Made by a program: the position numbers and the translations under genes | Assembly: GCA_029058455.1 (NCBI GenBank) | Contig: JAIDXU010000221.1 | Location: 1-21,219 of the forward strand | DNA: 21,219 nt | Direction of reading: 5' to 3' | DNA from: Paramuribaculum sp. | GTDB taxonomy: Bacteria; Bacteroidota; Bacteroidia; Bacteroidales; Muribaculaceae | The notes under the pieces: model-generated | Databases searched by the model: none | What the model was told of the DNA's origin: nothing | The model's input: the letters and a program-made list of their open reading frames with translations, nothing else | Part shown: piece by piece, positions 7,984 through 15,519 of the stretch | How the letters are laid out: every line of letters begins with the position of its first letter | Numbering within the stretch: position 1 is the stretch's first letter

Positions 7984-8688
7984 ATGACACCTAATTCATC
8001 CTTTGCGCTCAGATTTCGCCGCGACATTACCAACATTATGAATTTCATTGTGTTGGTGCTTTCGGTGGTGATGATTGTGTGGATTTCAATCGACACATTC
8101 AATAATGTGGAATTTATGGAAAGCACCTCTTATATGAACTTTCAGTTCTGGGTGTGTATGTTCTTTATTCTTGATTTTTTTGTAGGGCTTTTCTTTGCCG
8201 ACGACAAGTGGAAATATTTTAGAGGTCGTCTGCTGTTTCTGCTTCTCTCTATACCCTACCTTAATATAATCCACCATACCGGCATTACGCTGACTCCCGA
8301 TGCGCTCTACTTTGTGAGATTTATTCCTCTGGCGCGAGGCGCTCTCGCTATGGCGATAGTTATGGGCTATCTCTCGTCAAATGCCATTACGAGCCTCTTT
8401 ATGTCGTATATCGTGATTATTCTGATGATTACCTACTTCTGTTCGCTGATTTTCTTTCAGCGCGAATATCCCGTTAATCCTCAGATTAATTCCTATTGGA
8501 CTTCTCTGTGGTGGACTTGCATGTATATCACCACTGTTGGGTGTGACATCTCGCCTGTCACTGCAGCAGGCAAGATAATTGCAGTGGCACTTCCCGTGTG
8601 TGGCATGATAATGTTTCCGCTCTTTACCGTCTACCTCACCAATTATGTAACCCGCAGCATCAAGAGCTCGTCGAAGCGCGACAGCTGA
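7984..8688 (+). CDS. Potassium-channel-like membrane protein with a variant filter
   Basis: A 234-residue membrane protein of the voltage-gated-like ion channel superfamily. Hydrophobic helices lie at about 18-38, 53-73, 82-97, 104-130 and 136-158. They are followed by a pore helix (about 171-182), the filter and an inner helix (197-222). The pore reads TTVGCDISP (183-191), where potassium channels normally have TTVGYGDxxP, so the Tyr-Gly pair is replaced by a single Cys. The S4-like segment (104-130) has few Arg, so strong voltage sensing is unlikely. There is no RCK domain. Being a channel is well supported; ion selectivity is not. Confidence 0.8.
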   Translation: MTPNSSFALRFRRDITNIMNFIVLVLSVVMIVWISIDTFNNVEFMESTSYMNFQFWVCMFFILDFFVGLFFADDKWKYFRGRLLFLLLSIPYLNIIHHTGITLTPDALYFVRFIPLARGALAMAIVMGYLSSNAITSLFMSYIVIILMITYFCSLIFFQREYPVNPQINSYWTSLWWTCMYITTVGCDISPVTAAGKIIAVALPVCGMIMFPLFTVYLTNYVTRSIKSSSKRDS

Positions 8689-8704
8689 TCATAGCATCAT
8701 TGAT

Positions 8705-8739
8705 CCCAGTAGTCTAATCGGTCTAATTAGACTACTGGG
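8705..8739. repeat. 14-bp perfect inverted repeat after the channel gene
   Basis: CCCAGTAGTCTAAT (8705-8718) is perfectly complementary to ATTAGACTACTGGG (8726-8739) across a 7-nt loop. GTCTAAT also recurs directly at 8712 and 8721. It begins 16 bp past the channel stop codon and stands directly next to the terminator at 8748-8784. There is no T-run in either direction. It may protect the 3' end of the channel mRNA or act as a protein-binding palindrome. Confidence 0.6.
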
Positions 8740-8741
8740 CT

Positions 8742-8935
8742 AAAAAGAAAACAGGCGTTTGTCTTCGCGACATACGCCTGTTTTATAGTACTTAAAAATA
8801 TTTCACAAACTACTATTTAATGCGGTTCAAACTTGCATTATGAAATCAGACAATGATATAATGATTGATTGCAGATTGGTCTTTTAACTAAGCGAGGGCG
8901 CAAACTCTGTCGAAACGGTGTTTCTTTCGGTTTGC
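8742..8935 (-). ncRNA. Candidate small RNA with its own promoter and terminator
   Basis: On the minus strand a TAACTTTG box (8947-8940) predicts a transcript starting near 8935. It begins with a 7-bp hairpin CGCAAAC...GTTTGCG enclosing a smaller GAAA/TTTC stem. Further on come CATTAT/ATAATG and TAGTA/TACTA pairings. It ends in the terminator hairpin at 8784-8748 followed by TTTCTTTTTA. The only internal ATG within it gives a three-codon frame, apart from one inside the terminator stem. The predicted length is about 190 nt. I do not recognise it as 6S, SRP, RNase P or tmRNA. It is a candidate only. Confidence 0.45.
8748..8784. terminator. Bidirectional intrinsic terminator
   Basis: AAAACAGGCGT (8748-8758) pairs with ACGCCTGTTTT (8774-8784). 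After one T-T mismatch the stem continues as TGTC/GACA closing a TTCGC loop. Read rightward it ends in TTTT, serving the channel gene. Read leftward it ends in TTTTCTTTTT, serving the candidate small RNA and any readthrough from the histidine kinase. Confidence 0.85.
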
Positions 8936-8939
8936 GTTG

Positions 8940-8947
8940 CAAAGTTA
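8940..8947 (-). promoter_or_regulatory. -7 promoter element of the candidate small RNA
   Basis: The minus strand reads TAACTTTG, an exact TAnnTTTG match, with the next bases CAACGC as at other promoters in this window. It points into a region with no gene. A convincing -33 TTTG is not visible at the right distance. It starts only about 50 bp past the histidine kinase stop. Confidence 0.5.
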
Positions 8948-8999
8948 GTATGACGTTTTCACATTGAGGTGTCGGTGATGTTACAATGTTGTTGCAATA

Positions 9000-10439
9000 T
9001 CAATTTTCTTTGTTTTTTTCGTCATCGTTGTCTGAAATGCTCTCTTCGGGGTCCCATTTCGGAAGGGTAAACATAAATTCAAGTCCTCCCATGCTTCGGT
9101 TATGAGCCGATATGGTGCCGCCATGAGCTTCGACGGTGTTTTTAACGATAGGAAGTCCCAGACCGGTGCCTCCCACCTTTCGTGAGCGGCCTGAATCCTC
9201 GCGATAGAATCGCTCAAAGATTCTTGAAAGGTTCTGGGGATTGACGCCCACGCCATCATCATAGAACGCAAAGGTGTAGAATCGGGGCGTTTCAACCACG
9301 AGTCTGAGACCCATGTTCTTGCCTTTTGAATGAAGGGCGGCATTTTTCACAAGGTTAGCCAACATGCCGCTGAGAAGACCGCCGTTGCCTTTCACATGGC
9401 AGTTTGCCGGCAGTGAATAGGAGAATGTCATGTCTCCGGCCATTCCGGCGTCGATGATATCGTTGTCGAGGGTGAATACAAGTTCGTGGAAGTCAACATC
9501 CTCAACCGGTATCTGGCCTCCGTCTTCAAGACGGGTTATCTCTGAAACATCGCTGAGCAGTCTCACAAGTCGCTCAATATTCTCCGAGGCGCGTGTAAGA
9601 AACCTTGTGCGTGTGTCATCGTCCATATCCGGATTGGCGAGAATGGTCTCGATATAACCTTTTATTACACCGATAGGAGTTTTCAGCTCATGATTGATGT
9701 TGTTGGTGAGCTGTTTCTTCACAAGGGTTTTCTCCTTGATGGCGTTAAGAGCCACGGCATGGTCGCGCTCGGATCGGGCTGCCGAGTCAATGCGTGATCT
9801 ATAAAGCTGAACTATGCGTCGCGAAATGTCGCCGAGCTCATCATGGGGAAACTCCGGGATAGTGATATTGTCGGTGTTGTTGCTGCTCACAGAGTCGGCA
9901 AACTGCTTGAGCATAATAACGTTTCTCGACAGCAGACGCGTAGAGATAAATGCCGACACCAGCGTGGCTAACACAAAAAGCGACATTATGACCCAGAAAG
10001 ACGTATCAGCCGAGAAGGTCTTTGAAAAAGTTGTGGTATTGGGCATGGCGGCATAGACCGTCAGGTTGCCGTCAAGGCTTGTTGTCTGAAACTCCTGGAT
10101 GTTTTTTGTTTTATCGGTATGGGAAACAAGATATTCCTCACCGAGAGAATAGATCAAGGAGTCATTTGAGTCATAGATCTTTACTATAAGCTCATCAAGG
10201 CTGTTGTTCTCGTAATATCGTTTGAAAAACTCAAGATATCCATCGATGTCACGATCCTGCTCATATCCGTCGATAAGGCGGTTGGCTATGAGTTTGAGCT
10301 GAGAGATGATATTTGCGGAACGATAATTTACCTCACGGTTATAGTGATAGAACGCAAGGGAGCAGACGATGACGAGCATCGTCAGCGCGATAGGGATGAA
10401 AAGTCTCCACCTGTAACTAAACCGTTTCTTTAAAGCCAT
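9000..10439 (-). CDS. Sensor histidine kinase, two membrane helices
   Basis: A membrane histidine kinase of 479 residues. Positions count from the ATG at 10439, preferred because it puts MALKKRF directly before the first helix; ATG 10463 would add eight residues. TM1 is about 13-33, a periplasmic sensor loop of some 110 residues follows, and TM2 is about 147-167, then a HAMP-like linker. The phosphoacceptor His is in NNINHELKTP (His250). The N box is around Asn366 (ANLVKNA), G1 is DDGVGV (394-399) and G2 is GGTGLGLPIV (423-432). The start overlaps the response regulator stop by 23 bp, so the two are coupled. The signal sensed is unknown. Confidence 0.93.
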   Translation of the reverse strand: MALKKRFSYRWRLFIPIALTMLVIVCSLAFYHYNREVNYRSANIISQLKLIANRLIDGYEQDRDIDGYLEFFKRYYENNSLDELIVKIYDSNDSLIYSLGEEYLVSHTDKTKNIQEFQTTSLDGNLTVYAAMPNTTTFSKTFSADTSFWVIMSLFVLATLVSAFISTRLLSRNVIMLKQFADSVSSNNTDNITIPEFPHDELGDISRRIVQLYRSRIDSAARSERDHAVALNAIKEKTLVKKQLTNNINHELKTPIGVIKGYIETILANPDMDDDTRTRFLTRASENIERLVRLLSDVSEITRLEDGGQIPVEDVDFHELVFTLDNDIIDAGMAGDMTFSYSLPANCHVKGNGGLLSGMLANLVKNAALHSKGKNMGLRLVVETPRFYTFAFYDDGVGVNPQNLSRIFERFYREDSGRSRKVGGTGLGLPIVKNTVEAHGGTISAHNRSMGGLEFMFTLPKWDPEESISDNDDEKNKEN

Positions 10440-11130
10440 AGCCAAAACCGAGACGTGTGACAATATTGTTGCCGTATTCTCCGATTTTCTTTCTTAAGCG
10501 TGCTATATTGGTGTCGATGGTGCGGTTGGTGACAATCACATCTTTCGACCATACCTGACGGATAATTTCCTCTCTGGAGTAAATGCGGTTGCGGTGGGTG
10601 AGGAGGAAAAGAAGAAGGTCGTATTCGGTGGGGGTGAGGGTGAGTTCCTTGCCTTCGAGATAACAGAGCTTTTCGTTGCGGTCAATTCGCAGGTTGTGGA
10701 ATGTTATGTCGGGCTCGTAAATGCTTTGCGAAACATTATAGGCCCACTGCTTGGAGGCCTGTGAGCGACGCAACACGGCTCTTACCCTGGCCAGCACCTC
10801 GCTTACAACAAAAGGCTTGGTGATATAGTCGTCGGCGCCGATATTCAGACCCATCACGGTGTCATCCTCGCCGTTGAGGGCAGAGCAGAAGATGATGGGG
10901 GTGTTTTCGGTGGCGGTACCGTCCCAGCGTATGCGTTTTGCAAAGTCAAAACCGCTGAGGGTCTCCATCATAATATCAACTATAAAAAGAGAATAACCGG
11001 ATAGATCCATCGTGAGAGCTTCTTCCGCGCTATATGCACAATCAACCTCATAACCTTCTTTCTCGAGGTTGAATTTAAGGATCTCGCACAATGCCTCTTC
11101 GTCATCTATTACAAGTATCTTGATTCTCAT
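10417..11130 (-). CDS. OmpR/PhoB-family response regulator
   Basis: A 237-residue two-domain regulator. The receiver domain (about 1-120) has the acidic pair Asp9/Asp10, phosphoacceptor Asp52, Ser83 and Lys105 in the TKPF motif. The winged-helix DNA-binding domain (about 140-237) contains LTLTPTEYDLL and the recognition region TNRTIDTNIARLRKKI. It resembles PhoB-like regulators common in Bacteroidales; the regulon cannot be told. It is encoded just upstream of, and overlapping, its partner kinase. Repeated GTTAAA motifs in its own promoter region could be autoregulatory sites. Confidence 0.93.
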   Translation of the reverse strand: MRIKILVIDDEEALCEILKFNLEKEGYEVDCAYSAEEALTMDLSGYSLFIVDIMMETLSGFDFAKRIRWDGTATENTPIIFCSALNGEDDTVMGLNIGADDYITKPFVVSEVLARVRAVLRRSQASKQWAYNVSQSIYEPDITFHNLRIDRNEKLCYLEGKELTLTPTEYDLLLFLLTHRNRIYSREEIIRQVWSKDVIVTNRTIDTNIARLRKKIGEYGNNIVTRLGFGYGFKETV

Positions 11131-11191
11131 TGCTAAGTGTGATGAATTGGAGCTTCACTTCCGAATTGATTTTAAAGCAATCCGGAGAGGG

Positions 11192-11279
11192 GTTAAAAGT
11201 TAAATTCTTTTCAAAGTTTGTTAAAAACGGCTCAAAATTACAAAAATACCGCAATTTGAATTGTTAAAATAAGTTAAAC
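11192..11279. promoter_or_regulatory. Response-regulator upstream region with GTTAAA repeats
   Basis: The 297 bp between the divergent response regulator and uvrB contain five GTTAAA copies on the plus strand (11192, 11199, 11220, 11263, 11273). Two possible minus-strand -7 boxes lie among them: TAATTTTG (11240-11233) and TATTTTTG (11248-11241). These would drive the two-component operon with a leader of about 100 nt. The area is AT-rich, so chance copies are possible. The rest of the interval (11280-11394) holds no gene that I can see. Confidence 0.4.
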
Positions 11280-11394
11280 CGATAGTGCCTGTTGATAACT
11301 TCCTTTCGACAAATATTGAGCGGAGTATGTAGCTTTTCCGCCATATTCGCGCCCACAGCTATCTGTCACGAGGGTGAAATGTGTCGGGGCGCTT

Positions 11395-11423
11395 GTATAT
11401 GAGCGGGAGATTGACTAACTTTG
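11395..11423 (+). promoter_or_regulatory. uvrB promoter, predicts a leaderless mRNA
   Basis: TTG at 11395-11397, 18 bp of spacer, and TAACTTTG at 11416-11423 form a near-consensus Bacteroidetes promoter. The uvrB ATG is at 11428, only four bases after the -7 box. Transcription should therefore start at or within a base or two of the A of the start codon, leaving no 5' leader. Confidence 0.7.
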
Positions 11424-11427
11424 CAAA

Positions 11428-13518
11428 ATGGACTTTAAACTCAAATCTGACTATCAGGCCACCGGCGACCAGCCTCAGGCTATCGACCAGCTGGTGAAGG
11501 GTGTCAGAGACGGTGTGCCCGCACAGACCTTGCTGGGCGTCACCGGCTCGGGCAAAACTTTCACGATGGCCAATGTGATAGAGCGCGTGGGCAAACCCAC
11601 CCTTATCCTGAGCCATAACAAAACGCTTGCCGCTCAGCTCTATAGTGAGATGAAAAGCTTTTTTCCCGACAACTCGGTGCAATATTTCGTGAGCTATTAC
11701 GACTATTATCAGCCCGAGGCTTATATCCCCACTATAGACAAATATATCGAGAAAGATCTCATGATCAATGATGAGATCGAGCGGTTGCGACTGGCCACTA
11801 CCTCGGCTCTGCTCTCAGGCCGCAAGGATGTGATTGTGGTCAGCTCGGTGTCGTGTCTTTACGGTATGGGTAATCCTGAGGATTTTAACGCGTCGGTGAT
11901 AAACGTTCATGTTGGGCGCCGGATTCAGCGCAACGAGCTGTTGCGTGAACTTGTCAACGCCCTCTACAGCCGCAGCGAGGAGGAGGGGAGTCCCGGCACA
12001 TTCAGAGTGAAGGGTGACACTATCGATGTTTTTCTCGCATACGAGCCGATAGGAGTAAGGATAGTGATGTGGGGCGACGAGATCGAGTCGATTTCCACTT
12101 TCCATCCCTCCGATATGAGGTCGCTCGGTGAGCAGGATTCATTCAAGATATTCCCCGCCAATCTATTTGTCACGTCGCCCGAGCGTATGCGCACCGCACT
12201 CGCCAAGATAGCGATGGACCTTTTCATCCAGTCGGAAGCTCTCGACATGGCAGGCAAGCCTCTCGAGGCAGCCCGCCTTAGGGAGAGAGTGAACTATGAC
12301 ATGGAGATGATGAAGGAGGTGGGTCATTGTCCCGGTATCGAAAACTATTCCCGATATTTCGACGGCAGGGAAAAAGGTATGCGACCTTTCTGCCTGCTCG
12401 ACTATTTCCCCAATGACTTTCTCACCATCATCGACGAAAGCCATGTTACAATTCCTCAGATGAGGGGAATGTATGGCGGCGACGTCTCCCGCAAACTTAA
12501 CCTTGTGGAATATGGCTTCCGCCTCGACGCGGCGCTCGACAACCGCCCCCTGAAATTTGAGGAGTGGCAGCAGCTTGCCAATCAGGTTATTTATGTGAGC
12601 GCGACCCCCGCGGCTTTTGAGCTTGCCGAGAGCGAGGGCGTGATTGTGGAGCAGATTATCCGACCCACCGGACTGCTTGACCCGCTGATTACCGTGCGCC
12701 CCACGCTCAATCAGATCGATAATCTGCTTGAAGAGATCGAGCTGAGAAGAGAAAGAGGGGAGAGAGTGCTGGTAACAACGCTCACCAAGCGCATGGCCGA
12801 GGAACTTAACGACTATATGACCAAGCTGAGAATCAAGGCCGCATATATTCACAGCGATGTTGACACTCTCGACCGAATCAGAATACTCGACGACCTGAGA
12901 GCCGGAGTGTTTGACGTGCTGATAGGTGTAAACCTGTTGCGCGAGGGTCTCGACCTGCCTGAAGTAAGCCTTGTGGCTATTCTTGACGCCGATAAAGAGG
13001 GTTTCCTGCGCTCACACCGCTCCCTGACCCAGACAGTTGGCCGCGCGGCCCGAAATCTCAACGGCATGGTGATAATGTATGCCGACAAGATTACCGACTC
13101 CATGCGTCTCACTATTGAGGAGACCGAGCGTCGCCGCTCAATTCAGCTTGCCTATAACGAGGCTCACGGCATCACTCCGAAAGCTATTGTCAAAGCTCGT
13201 CAGCGAATCATAGGCGTTGACCGCGGCGAGGATACCGCTCCGGTGGTTAAGGGCAATGACCGTCAGCGTCGCCACGACAAGCCGCAGCCGGTGATGTATG
13301 AGAGCGAATATACCGAGAAGGTAAATATTGCCGCTGACCCCGTTATACCTCTTATGACACCCGAGGAACTTGAGCGGTCGATTACCCGCATGAGAGAGGA
13401 AATGGTAAAGGCTGCCAAACAGATGGAATTTATCGAAGCTGCCCGTCTGCGCGATGAGATTGTGAAAATGGAGCAGTTGCTTGAACAGAAACGTGCCGGC
13501 AAGACCGACAAAAAATAA
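11428..13518 (+). CDS. uvrB: Excinuclease ABC subunit B
   Basis: UvrB is the damage-verifying helicase-like core of nucleotide excision repair: it is loaded by UvrA and then recruits UvrC. The 696-residue protein has Walker A GVTGSGKT (37-44), the DNA-clamping beta-hairpin region YYDYYQPEAYIP (about 92-103), the DESHVT Walker B-type motif and the helicase motifs RPTGLLDP and QTVGRAARN. A C-terminal UVR domain (MEFIEAARLRDEI) binds UvrC or UvrA. The length is close to the usual 660-690, with a somewhat longer linker before the UVR domain. ygiQ follows after 18 bp on the same strand. Confidence 0.98.
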   Translation: MDFKLKSDYQATGDQPQAIDQLVKGVRDGVPAQTLLGVTGSGKTFTMANVIERVGKPTLILSHNKTLAAQLYSEMKSFFPDNSVQYFVSYYDYYQPEAYIPTIDKYIEKDLMINDEIERLRLATTSALLSGRKDVIVVSSVSCLYGMGNPEDFNASVINVHVGRRIQRNELLRELVNALYSRSEEEGSPGTFRVKGDTIDVFLAYEPIGVRIVMWGDEIESISTFHPSDMRSLGEQDSFKIFPANLFVTSPERMRTALAKIAMDLFIQSEALDMAGKPLEAARLRERVNYDMEMMKEVGHCPGIENYSRYFDGREKGMRPFCLLDYFPNDFLTIIDESHVTIPQMRGMYGGDVSRKLNLVEYGFRLDAALDNRPLKFEEWQQLANQVIYVSATPAAFELAESEGVIVEQIIRPTGLLDPLITVRPTLNQIDNLLEEIELRRERGERVLVTTLTKRMAEELNDYMTKLRIKAAYIHSDVDTLDRIRILDDLRAGVFDVLIGVNLLREGLDLPEVSLVAILDADKEGFLRSHRSLTQTVGRAARNLNGMVIMYADKITDSMRLTIEETERRRSIQLAYNEAHGITPKAIVKARQRIIGVDRGEDTAPVVKGNDRQRRHDKPQPVMYESEYTEKVNIAADPVIPLMTPEELERSITRMREEMVKAAKQMEFIEAARLRDEIVKMEQLLEQKRAGKTDKK

Positions 13519-13536
13519 CTCCGGAGACAACAGATT

Positions 13537-15519
13537 ATGACCGATCCGCATAACTCTATAGCCAAAGACCCTCAGCGCGACACCTCGCTCTATCTTCCCT
13601 CCACGGTCAAGGAGATGGAGCGGTTGGGATGGGATCGTCCCGACGTGGTGATTTTTTCGGGAGATGCATACGTTGACCACCCTTCGTTTGGAGCGGCCGT
13701 GATCGGAAGAGTGCTTCAGGCTCACGGCTATAAGGTGGCTATCGTGCCTCAGCCCAACTGGCAGGATGATTTGCGCGATTTCAAGAAATTCGGAGCGCCG
13801 CGATTGTTTTTCGGCGTTTCGCCCGGCGCGATGGACTCGATGGTCAACCATTATACTGCCGCGCGGCGCCGTCGAAGCGACGACGCTTATACTCCCGGGG
13901 GACGTCACGGCGCGCGACCCGACTATCCCGGCATTGTCTACAGCCGTATTCTCAAAGAGTTATATCCCGATGTGCCGGTAGTGCTCGGCGGAATTGAAGC
14001 CTCGCTCCGCCGCCTTTCTCATTATGATTACTGGGAGGATAGGCTGAGACCCGGTTATCTCGCTGATGCTCCGGCCGATATGCTTGTCTATGGCATGGGT
14101 GAGAAACCGATGGTGGAGATTGCACGCCGATTGGAGAGTGGCGAGAAAATCTCGGAGATAACCGACGTGCCTCAGACATCCATTATCGTGTCTCCCTCCG
14201 AGATGCCGCAGCTCGGCTCCGCGTCAGGCCGTGTGAAAGTGGATGATGCCAACATACTGCTCCACAGCTTTGAGGAGTGCATGAAAAACCGGGTGTTTCA
14301 GGCTGAGAATTTCCGTTACATCGAGCAGCAGAGCAACCGCATTGACGGAGGTAAAACCCTCTGGCAGCTTGTAGATGATAAGAGGGCGGTGAAAGTCAAT
14401 CCTATGTATCCACCCATGACCACCGATGAGATCGACGCCTCGTTTGACCTCCCTTTCACCCGAATGCCTCATCCCCGTTATAAAGGTAAGACAATTCCCG
14501 CCTATGAGATGATAAGACATTCGGTCAACATGCACCGTGGTTGTTTCGGGGGATGTGCTTTCTGTACTATCTCGGCCCATCAGGGCAAGTTTATTGCCTC
14601 GCGCTCCCGCCGCAGCATTATCGACGAGGCGCGCAAGGTGACTCAAATGCCCGACTTCAAGGGTTACATCTCCGATCTCGGAGGGCCGTCGGCCAACATG
14701 TATTCGATGAGCGGCAAGGATAAGTCGATATGTGCCAAATGCATGCGCCCGTCCTGTCTCCACCCCTCACCTTGCGCCAATCTCAACACCGATCATACCC
14801 CTCTGCTGAAAATCTATCGTGAGGTCGATGCCCTTCCAGGCATGAAGCGCTCGTTTATAGGCAGTGGTGTGAGATATGACCTCGCCATGCACCCAACCGA
14901 TGATCCGAAAGTTGATCGCGCCAACCGGGAATATATCGAGGAGCTGATTGTGAACCATGTCAGCGGCCGCCTGAAAGTGGCGCCAGAGCATACCGCCGAT
15001 CATGTGCTTGAGGTGATGAGAAAACCGTCGTTTGATCTCTACCGCTCCTTCTCCGGCAAGTTTTATGAGATATGCGCCAAACATGGCATGAAACAGCAGC
15101 TCATACCCTATTTCATCTCCTCCCATCCCTCATGCCGCGAGGAAGATATGGCCGAGCTGGCCGTGGCCACCAAACATCTCAACCTTCATCTGGAGCAGGT
15201 TCAGGATTTCACTCCCACACCTATGACGGTAGCTTCCGAGATATATTATTCGGGTGTTCATCCCTATACGCTCAAACCGGTATATTGTGCGGTGACTCCG
15301 GAGCAGAAACTGGCTCAAAGACAATATTTCTTCTGGTATGACAAGGCCTATCGCACACCTATCATCAATTCTCTCAGAAGAATCGGGCGCCCCGATCTGA
15401 TAAGCCAACTCTTTCCGGGTGGAGGATATGCGCGGGCCGAAAAGACCGACCGAAAACCGGCTCCTAAATCGGGAGACAGGCACACTAATTCTCGCGCTCC
15501 GCGTCAAAAAAAGCGCTGA
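13537..15519 (+). CDS. ygiQ: YgiQ-family radical SAM protein
   Basis: A 660-residue radical SAM protein of the YgiQ family, of unknown substrate. An N-terminal domain of about 300 residues with the GDAYVDHPSFGAAVIGR motif resembles a cobalamin-binding-like Rossmann module. The radical SAM cluster is CFGGCAFC (Cys336, Cys340, Cys343). A second cysteine group, Cys399, Cys402, Cys407 and Cys413, may hold another iron-sulfur cluster. The C-terminus is basic and low in complexity. It lies 18 bp behind uvrB, so probably in one operon with it. Its last 35 bp overlap the end of the convergent btuD-like gene. Confidence 0.93.
   Translation: MTDPHNSIAKDPQRDTSLYLPSTVKEMERLGWDRPDVVIFSGDAYVDHPSFGAAVIGRVLQAHGYKVAIVPQPNWQDDLRDFKKFGAPRLFFGVSPGAMDSMVNHYTAARRRRSDDAYTPGGRHGARPDYPGIVYSRILKELYPDVPVVLGGIEASLRRLSHYDYWEDRLRPGYLADAPADMLVYGMGEKPMVEIARRLESGEKISEITDVPQTSIIVSPSEMPQLGSASGRVKVDDANILLHSFEECMKNRVFQAENFRYIEQQSNRIDGGKTLWQLVDDKRAVKVNPMYPPMTTDEIDASFDLPFTRMPHPRYKGKTIPAYEMIRHSVNMHRGCFGGCAFCTISAHQGKFIASRSRRSIIDEARKVTQMPDFKGYISDLGGPSANMYSMSGKDKSICAKCMRPSCLHPSPCANLNTDHTPLLKIYREVDALPGMKRSFIGSGVRYDLAMHPTDDPKVDRANREYIEELIVNHVSGRLKVAPEHTADHVLEVMRKPSFDLYRSFSGKFYEICAKHGMKQQLIPYFISSHPSCREEDMAELAVATKHLNLHLEQVQDFTPTPMTVASEIYYSGVHPYTLKPVYCAVTPEQKLAQRQYFFWYDKAYRTPIINSLRRIGRPDLISQLFPGGGYARAEKTDRKPAPKSGDRHTNSRAPRQKKR

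Noticed and set aside
8705-8739. Perfect inverted repeat as a transposon end or attachment site
   Set aside because: There is no transposase or integrase, no second copy in the window and no target duplication; its place after a stop codon fits a transcript-end hairpin.
8742-8935. Candidate small RNA as 6S RNA
   Set aside because: The 5' and 3' ends do not pair with each other to make the long rod with a central bubble; the 5' end folds locally instead.
12163-13908. Several long minus-strand frames across uvrB and ygiQ
   Set aside because: They lie opposite two unmistakable genes; high GC at third positions makes such shadow frames common here.
14224-14763. 180-codon minus-strand frame inside ygiQ
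   Set aside because: It is antisense to the radical SAM core, which must be the coding strand because of the CFGGCAFC cluster.
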